This document shows, in pieces, positions 1 through 5,284 of a DNA stretch of 5,284 nt; the stretch's first letter is position 1, and the number at the start of each line of letters is the position of its first letter. Source of the DNA: CAJBLF01 sp964418415 (lineage in GTDB: Bacteria > Patescibacteriota > Gracilibacteria > Absconditabacterales > Absconditicoccaceae). The DNA is taken from assembly GCA_964418415.1 (NCBI GenBank), contig CAYQLB010000037.1, positions 1-5,284 on the forward strand. The letters run 5' to 3'. The notes beneath the pieces are model-generated. The model was not told where the DNA came from, ran no database searches, and worked only from the letters and a program-made list of their open reading frames with translations. Both the position numbers and the translations under genes were made by a program.

Positions 1-1
1 T

Positions 2-1303
2 ATGTCACAAAAACTATTTGATAAGATCAAAGAGAATAAAAGAGAATGGTATATAGATCTCTATGAAAATGAGATAACATTGAAAAAAGCTAAATTTTCT
101 AGTCTGGAAAGCCTTGCTGACAATAAGATCATTCTGGGGAATAAGACTGCAAGCAACTATTTTATCAAACCTATTCACAAGACACTTGCTAAGATAGATG
201 TTGTAAATCCCTCATATATTCAACCCTTGGAACTTACAGAGCTCCATAGTATCGACCTCAAGGTAGAAAAAATAAGCAAGAAACTCAATCTTTCTACAAG
301 ACTCAGACCGCTCAATTATTTCGCTGAGCTTGATAAATTCATTACCCTGCAAGGAAAGTATAATCCGATATTCAAATATAAATGGCCTGATGAACAAAAA
401 CTCAGTCAAATCAAAGAAGAGATAAGCAAACTTGAGATCCAACTCAAGAAGCTTAAAAGCCCCTTCGCAAAACTATTTCTCGAAAAGTTAGAAGAATTGG
501 AACTCAGAAGAAATCTTATCCTCGCATACAGCAAACAAGATTTTGAGAATATAGCGACATACAATAAAAAGCTTTTCGGTGAATTTGATGATGAACTTTT
601 GAAAGTAGCAAAAGAAAAAGTATTCACACTCAAGGAAGATAATCAAAAGCTTTTGTGAGAACCATTGACCTTGTCAGAGATAGAAACAACTATAGAGAAA
701 TATCTCGCAGAAAAAAAAATTTATGGAATCGATATTGTTTTCAGTTATACTAATCTCTCAAGAATATCCGTCATCATTGGGAAAAACATCAAAATCAGTA
801 TCTCCAAGCATGGAATTTTCAGAGAAAAAGAATTGCTTTCCATATTAGCCCATGAAATCGATACCCATCTCATCAGACATCTTAATGGACTCAAATCTGG
901 ATGGAATATTCTGAAATCAGGGACTGGATTTTATCTCAAGGATGAAGAAGGATTGGCCATCTATAATGCAACAAGAATACTTCCTGAAGACTACAAAAAA
1001 GATAGTATCTATAAAAAATATTTTTTAGTCAAAGAAGCAGAGAATATCGACTTCAAAAAATTGGTGCATATGATTGACTTCATTTATCCGAATTATTCGA
1101 GGGAATTCCATTTCAAGACCGCACTAAGAATAAAGAAATGAATCATACACACCAGCATCATCCATCCAGGATCGGTCTTTTTCAAAGATAAAGTTTATCT
1201 GGAATGATATGAAAAAATACAACAGCGAATAGAAAGTTGAAACGATGACAAGAAAATCTATAAGGGGAAAATCAAAATTGAAGATCTGAAATTTATCATA
1301 TAA
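2..1303 (+). CDS. DUF1704 / MATCAP-like zinc (tyrosine) carboxypeptidase family protein, 433 aa under code 25
   Basis: With TGA read as Gly (residues 219, 380, 402, 413) this is one 433-aa frame ending in TAA. Residues 1-200 are helical and charged, with a coiled-coil-like stretch at about 131-170, followed by a segment ending KKLFG that resembles the family's usual F..xS..LYG region. The metal site is HEIDTH (H284, E285, H289), the HExxxH spacing of this family. DEEGLA follows 27 residues later, with E316 the expected third ligand; it corresponds to the QEGLA motif that gave bacterial members their older name. The C-terminal part with KVYLEG (397-402) matches the family and appears only when TGA is translated. 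Eukaryotic MATCAP removes C-terminal tyrosine from tubulin; the bacterial substrate is unknown. I see no signal peptide, so it is probably cytosolic. ATG at 2 is used as the start, but the frame is open to the window edge, so an upstream start is possible. It lies 9 nt before the ATP-grasp gene. Family call strong, substrate unknown. Confidence 0.88.
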
Positions 1304-1312
1304 GCGTGTTTC

Positions 1313-2281
1313 ATGATAAAAGTCGCCATAGAAATATGATATCATACCCATTATACCAAAATCGATACGTATGGCACAAGATCCTTCATGCAATATTTTT
1401 TTCAATCCTATGGACTTGAACTTGTAAGAGTGAGTATCAATAAATTCAACAAACGCCAATGATATTTTACAGAATACCATATATTCGATTCCACAGGAAA
1501 AAATATCATGGTAAAAAAGCCATACAAACCTGATATTATCTGGATAAGAAAATGAGGGGAAATATGCCACAAATTTGAGACATTTCATAACTTTTTATTA
1601 ATTCCTTCTCAAAAAATAGTAACTTTATGAAATGACAAATTCGATCAATATCAATTCCTTCATACATATCAGCCCTATACTTCACTATTGTCAGCATTTT
1701 TTAACAATAAAAGCATTCAGAAGCTTTTTAGTGGAAAAGTAGTTTTGAAGCCTATAAGGTCAAGTTGATGAAAATGAATACAGCTCACTACCGTCAATAC
1801 ATTACTCAAAGAGAAAGAAAAATATGCTTGATTGGAAAAACTTTATATTGTCCAGCAATTCAAAGATTTCAGCAAATGATATCCATGAATCGTAAAAGGA
1901 ATACATGATGTAAGATTTATGTTTGCAGGGAAAAACATCATAGAAACAACTTGCAGAATACCAAAACCATGAGGATTCAAAAGCAATGTCAGCGATTGAG
2001 GAACGGTTATTGCTTTGAAAAAAAGTCAAATACCTAAACAACTTCTTTCATTATCAAAAAAGATATATAAGGATTTGCATATTCAGGATGATAATATTTT
2101 TTCAATGGATTTCTCCTACTGCTCCAGTGAAAAAAAACGATATCTCATAGAGATCAATTCTTCTCCATGAACATGGACATCTCGATATAGGGATATAAAG
2201 ATACTAAAAAGCATATATAAAGGATTGGTTTCTTTTTTTCATACAGAACGGCTAAAAAGACAAAACTATTATAAAATTTAA
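1313..2281 (+). CDS. ATP-grasp ligase, RimK/GshB (COG0189)-like, 322 aa under code 25
   Basis: This is a continuous 322-aa frame with 13 TGA-encoded glycines and a TAA stop. Its layout is that of RimK/glutathione-synthetase-type ATP-grasp enzymes. A pre-ATP-grasp N-domain (about 1-100) contains KPDIIWIRKGG. An NDK..QYQFL segment (107-115) opens the ATP-grasp fold. VVLKPIRSSGGKG (143-155) has the ATP-binding lysine K146 and the glycine loop. VQQF (180-183) is the hinge. HDVRFMFAGK, then CRIPKPGGF and NVSDGG (199-230), correspond to the RimK D-R-V...R..P.G.F..N...GG region. MDF (265-267) and EINSSPG (280-286) supply Mg-binding D266, E280 and N282. Such enzymes join a carboxylate to an amine through an acyl-phosphate using ATP. 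The substrates (amino acid onto a peptide, protein or small molecule) cannot be read from the sequence. ATG 1313 is the first ATG after the upstream stop and gives MIKVAIEIG, a typical first beta strand. No Shine-Dalgarno sequence is seen. Confidence 0.88.
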
Positions 2282-2297
2282 AAAAATTTTAATTTTT
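2273..2297 (+). other. A/T-only inverted repeat with T-run between the two ATP-grasp genes
   Basis: AAAATTT at 2273-2279 pairs with AAATTTT at 2284-2290 across a 4-nt loop, and a T5 run follows at 2293-2297. The repeat covers the stop codon of the upstream ligase gene. With no G-C pair the hairpin would be weak. It could be a leaky terminator or part of an AT-rich promoter, or simply reflect low-complexity sequence. The rest of the 27-nt spacer shows no Shine-Dalgarno sequence. Confidence 0.25.
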
Positions 2298-2308
2298 CAT
2301 CATATTAG

Positions 2309-3589
2309 ATGTATCTCATAGGATTTTATTCAAAAAAAAGTCTATTTAAACTTAATAAGTTCGATTATTATAAAACAAGTTTCAACGATCTCAAAGCACA
2401 TGATATTTCTGTTATTTATTTTTATCAGGAAGATCCTACTATCAATCTTTCACAAGATATTATTGATGGGATCAACAATATGGGAGTAAAAATTATTAGC
2501 TTTACTGATGATAAAACTATCATAGCATATTTACAGACGTTATCATGACGTATCTTCATAAATACTTTTGAAGAACAAGAAATATATTTTACCAATAAAA
2601 TCAGAGCTGAATTATGACAAAAAATAACAGATAATCCAGATATATTCCTCAATAAATATTTACAGAGAAAAACTATAGGAGATCAGTATCCAGAGACTAT
2701 CGTACGATATAAAAGTTTCAGTATACAAGAAGCAGAACATGTTACTATAAAAGATTTTCCCTCATTTCCCTGTATCATAAAGCCCACTTGATGAATACAA
2801 AGCAGTTGAGTATGCAAAATAAACAATTTCGAAGAATACCAAACATCACTAAAGACAACGTTCAATGCATTTACTATGCTGGGAAATAAAAAATTAACCA
2901 ATCAATCCGTTTTGATAGAAGAATTTATTGATGGAAAAATGTATACTATTGACTATTACGTCGATGAAGATCAGCATATTACCATGTCAAAACCTGTTTT
3001 TGTTAAATTATGAGTCGATTATGGTATCAATGATTTTTCTAATATATCCAGATTTATTTGATATGATATAGAAACAGAAGTTGATGACAAAAAACTTCAT
3101 GATTTTATAAAAAAGACAGTCATTTGATGAGGCATCAGGAATACGTTTGTACATCATGAGTTTAAGATAACTACGAAATGACAAATGAAAACGATAGAAA
3201 TCAACGGAAGGATCTGATGATTCAGATTGGACATGTATCAGTTATGATATGATATAAATCTTCTCAGGTTTCCCTTTATTCCTGACACTGAGAAAGTATA
3301 TTCTTTGAAGCAAAATATAGCAATGTTTGCATTGTATCCACAGCAAACAGCTACTTTCCATGGATACCATCAAAACATCATAAAACAAATAACAAGTCTT
3401 CCCTCTTTTTACAGAATAAACAAATGAATCAAAGAATTATGAGCAACAATCTGATTGACTCATAACTGATATGGCAAAGTGTGATCGATAGAATTAGCAA
3501 ACAGCGACATACAGCAATTCAAAAAAGATGTTGATTTTCTAGAAAATAACTATTTTAACATCATCAACACGGATTCATGATCGGATTAA
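2309..3589 (+). CDS. ATP-grasp carboxylate-amine ligase (L-amino-acid ligase / CarB-like), 426 aa under code 25
   Basis: A 426-aa frame contains 19 TGA glycines, the most in the window, and ends in TAA. An N-terminal pre-ATP-grasp domain (about 1-75) leads to the ATP-grasp domain. CIIKPTGGIQSSG (155-167) has lysine K158 and the glycine loop. VLIEEFIDG (201-209) is the hinge strand. HHEFKITTKGQMKTIEINGRIGG (282-304) carries the metal and catalytic residues E284, E297, N299 and R301. It has the H.E...T..G....EiN.R.GG form seen in carbamoyl-phosphate-synthase and L-amino-acid-ligase type enzymes, so this is a different ATP-grasp class from its upstream neighbour. A C-terminal domain (about 330-426) follows, containing GATIGLTHNGYGKVG. 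The expected reaction is ATP-dependent amide or peptide bond formation between small carboxylates and amines. The substrates are not identifiable. TAG sits directly before ATG 2309 in frame, so no longer start is possible. The last 13 nt overlap the next gene. Confidence 0.87.
3577..3589 (+). other. 13-nt gene overlap with ATGA start inside the upstream gene
   Basis: The ATG of the metallopeptidase gene (3577-3579) overlaps a TGA (3578-3580) of the upstream ATP-grasp gene. Under the standard code this would be a normal 4-nt ATGA stop/start overlap. Under code 25 the TGA is glycine and the upstream protein runs on through Ser-Asp to TAA at 3587-3589. The arrangement suggests translational coupling of the two genes. 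Confidence 0.7.
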
Positions 3590-4677
3590 ATTATGTCTAT
3601 TATTCGTTAAATGATGATATTATCTTAAAAAATTATCTTTTTTTCTTTGGATTGTTTTTTAAGGAGATAGTGTCAGAAGATGAAATGGACAAAAAGAAAG
3701 CAAAAAAGATCATTGCTTTGTTAAAAGGTATTTCTCCTCTGAAAGCAAAACAAGCAATCATTTCGTCAGATGAAAATATATTTGATTCTCCCTTAATAAA
3801 GGAGCTGTTACTTTTGGCGTTTGATTATGAAATATGAGCTAAACTCTGTAAAAAAAAGATTCCGTCTCTCCTAAAAACCAATCAACGCATATTATCGATT
3901 TTCAATACGCTCTATGGAATCGATTATCATCGTAGCATTACTACAGCAAATTTTGCCAAATATACCAAGAACCAATGAATATATACCTTTTACCATGAAC
4001 AATACTATGATTCTGCTGAAGCATCTATCAAGAAATTCTTTTCCTTTGTTTTCGATATTCTTGAAAAAAGCGGTCATAAAAAGGAAAAAAGACAGCTTGA
4101 ACAAGAAGTAACTATTCACACAATTCGTACCGTCTATCACAAAGCAAACAGCTCTTTTGTGGAAGCCAAAGGGAATACTATAACTATCCATTTACATTCA
4201 AAGAAAAAGACTGTTCTCTATCATGAATGCACTCATCTTATACATATGCTTGTCAGGAAAAGATTTTCCATAAAGAAAAAATGATTTAAAATCCAGTCCT
4301 TCAATGAAGGAGCAGCTAACTTTTTTGCCTATAATCTCTTTGATAATATAGAACAATGAACTTTCACTACTATATCTCTAAAATATCTCAATTTTCCGAA
4401 ATACAGCTATCTCTACCATGAAATCTTTACCAAAGGAACAAATTCTTCACATAGCAATTATCTTTTGGTAAAAAGGACATGTAAAACTCTATGATATACC
4501 AATAAAAAAGAAATAGAGGCAATTTATTATAGATGTTTCAAATTTTTCCCCTTTTCTCAGCATATGTATCTTTATCCCAAAGAACTTCTTTATCAGATAT
4601 GATATGAACGTATCATACATTCATTTAAAGGGAAGGATCCTCTTTATCGTATTGCTGAGATCATTCTTTATACTTAA
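3577..4677 (+). CDS. Putative HExxH zinc metallopeptidase (gluzincin-like), 366 aa under code 25, family not recognised
   Basis: A 366-aa frame with six TGA glycines (87, 134, 236, 261, 306, 342) ends in TAA. The N-terminal half (about 35-180) is lysine-rich, probably helical, and matches no family I recognise. The catalytic centre is YHECTH (H216, E217, H220), an HExxH motif. FNEGAANFFAY follows, with E244 24 residues after H220, which is the usual gluzincin arrangement for a third zinc ligand. A C-terminal helical region (about 265-366) follows. THLIHML after the motif resembles THLIRHL in the DUF1704 protein at the start of the window, and NEGAA resembles EEGLA. Distant kinship is possible, but the spacing differs (HExxH here, HExxxH there). 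Residues 20-28 are hydrophobic but too short and charge-flanked to call a membrane helix. ATG 3577 is the only ATG after the in-frame TAA at 3556 and overlaps the upstream gene by 13 nt, implying translational coupling. Peptidase activity is predicted; the substrate is unknown. Confidence 0.75.
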
Positions 4678-4710
4678 TATTTTCGTTTTTTATTCATTTC
4701 CCCTACATGT

Positions 4711-5268
4711 ATGAATACAACATTATCCACCAATCGCTTGATAATCAGACAAATGAAAGAAGATGATATCTCTTCTATGACCCAACTTTTGAAAGAAAAA
4801 AAAATAAGATCATTTATCAATTTACCAAATAATTTACAAAAACTAAAAAGATATATTGTATCCTATCAAAAAAAGAGACGCAAAGGTAAAACTATAAGAT
4901 GGATAATTATCTTACCTCAAAGCAAAAAAATCATTTGATCTGTCGTATTAAAAAAGATCAGCAAAAAACATAAAAAAGCTGATATATGATATTGGTTGGG
5001 AAAATATTATGAATGAAACGGATTTATGACTGAAGCACTCCAAGCAATACTCTATTATGCATTCAATACCATGAAATTCGAAAGAATTCAGGCGTGGATC
5101 AGAACAGATAACACAGCATCAATCAAATTAGCAGAAAAAATATGATTTATCCGTGAATGAACAGCTAGACATCTACATTTTTCAAAAAAAGATCAAATTT
5201 ATCATGATTTTTTTCTCTATGGAATATTATCAGAAGATTTTTGACAAAATACCAAAAAAAGCATATAA
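4711..5268 (+). CDS. GNAT family N-acetyltransferase, RimJ/RimL type, 185 aa under code 25
   Basis: A 185-aa frame is joined across six TGA glycines (76, 93, 102, 145, 150, 178). Its length and motif order are those of RimJ/RimL-type GNAT (Acetyltransf_3) proteins. The first strand is STNRLIIRQMKEDDI (6-20). DIGYWLGKYYEGNGFMTEAL (91-110) holds strand beta4 and the acetyl-CoA pyrophosphate loop, with G102 and G104 as the GxG. RIQAWIRTDNTASIKLAEKIGF (125-146) contains N134, S137 and the typical KxGF turn. FIREGTARHLHF and a final DFFLYGIL strand complete the fold. The protein should move an acetyl group from acetyl-CoA to an amine, often an N-terminal or amino-sugar amine in this group. The acceptor is unknown. 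Four of the six TGA codons (93, 102, 145, 150) fall at family glycine positions. It lies 33 nt after the metallopeptidase gene in the same direction. ATG 4711 is the first ATG after the upstream stop and places the first strand normally. Two TAA codons follow in tandem. Confidence 0.9.
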
Positions 5269-5279
5269 TAATATGCTTT
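5258..5279. terminator. Hairpin at the operon end, possible (bidirectional) intrinsic terminator
   Basis: AAAGCATAT (5258-5266) and ATATGCTTT (5271-5279) form a perfect 9-bp stem with an AATA loop. The stem overlaps the TAA TAA that ends the acetyltransferase gene. On the + strand it is followed only by ACTCT before the window ends. On the - strand the stem runs into a T-tract (the complement of A-run 5254-5260), which fits an intrinsic terminator for a gene approaching from the right. Only two G-C pairs make it modest in strength. Confidence 0.45.
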
Positions 5280-5284
5280 ACTCT

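Noticed and set aside
665..1141. Separate short metallopeptidase starting at TTG 665
   Set aside because: It is in the same frame as the 2-658 segment and separated from it only by a TGA codon; DUF1704 proteins contain both halves in one chain.
1124..1588. Minus-strand open frame of 154 codons
   Set aside because: It lies antisense across the end of the DUF1704 gene and the start of the first ligase gene, is rich in Phe/Tyr/Ile as expected from the complement of AT-rich coding sequence, and shows no family motif.
3914..4111. Plus-strand open frame of 65 codons and the antisense frame at 3892-4191
   Set aside because: Both lie inside the metallopeptidase gene in other frames and have no recognisable motif or separate context.
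4678..4710. Promoter or terminator in the T-rich spacer before the acetyltransferase gene
   Set aside because: It has T-runs but no convincing hairpin and no clear -35/-10 pair; at 33 nt it is most simply an intra-operon gap.
2..5268. Many short broken genes, i.e. a decayed pseudogene region
   Set aside because: Every interruption is TGA; there are no in-frame TAA or TAG codons and no frameshifts, and conserved motifs continue across the TGAs. Decay would produce mixed stops and indels.
2..5268. TGA as selenocysteine or as tryptophan (code 4)
   Set aside because: Forty-eight TGAs are far too many for selenoproteins, and TGA falls at conserved glycine positions, not Cys or Trp. TGG is still used for Trp, for example in the GNAT YWLG and AWI segments.

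Overview
The window is AT-rich and is read almost entirely on the + strand. Read with the standard code, it looks like a line of short broken ORFs. If UGA is read as glycine (genetic code 25, known from Candidatus Absconditabacteria/SR1 and Candidatus Gracilibacteria), the fragments join without a single indel into five intact, closely spaced genes. All five end in TAA. By my reading there are 48 in-frame TGA codons among 95 glycine positions. Many fall where a known family needs glycine, such as the ATP-grasp glycine loop, the ATP-grasp NGRxGG and NSSPG motifs, and the GNAT xxGxG and KxGF motifs. The source is therefore very probably a Patescibacteria/CPR bacterium of the Absconditabacteria-Gracilibacteria group. 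I cannot choose between the two phyla from this window.

Layout: (1) 2-1303, a DUF1704/MATCAP-type zinc carboxypeptidase with an HExxxH motif; (2) 1313-2281, an ATP-grasp ligase of the RimK/GshB type; (3) 2309-3589, a second ATP-grasp ligase of the carboxylate-amine/L-amino-acid ligase type; (4) 3577-4677, an unrecognised HExxH...E (gluzincin-like) metallopeptidase; (5) 4711-5268, a RimJ/RimL-type GNAT acetyltransferase. Gaps are 9 and 27 nt, then a 13-nt overlap, then 33 nt, so the genes look like one operon. A hairpin overlaps the last stop codon. No stretch longer than 33 nt lacks a gene, and I see no RNA genes, CRISPR, IS or phage genes.

Taken together, the operon holds two enzymes of the kind that form amide/peptide bonds (ATP-grasp), two predicted zinc peptidases that could break them, and an N-acetyltransferase. 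This resembles a ligase/peptidase pair such as tubulin tyrosine ligase and the MATCAP detyrosinase, or a small ribosome-independent peptide pathway. The enzyme classes are well supported. The joint pathway, its substrate and its product are inference.
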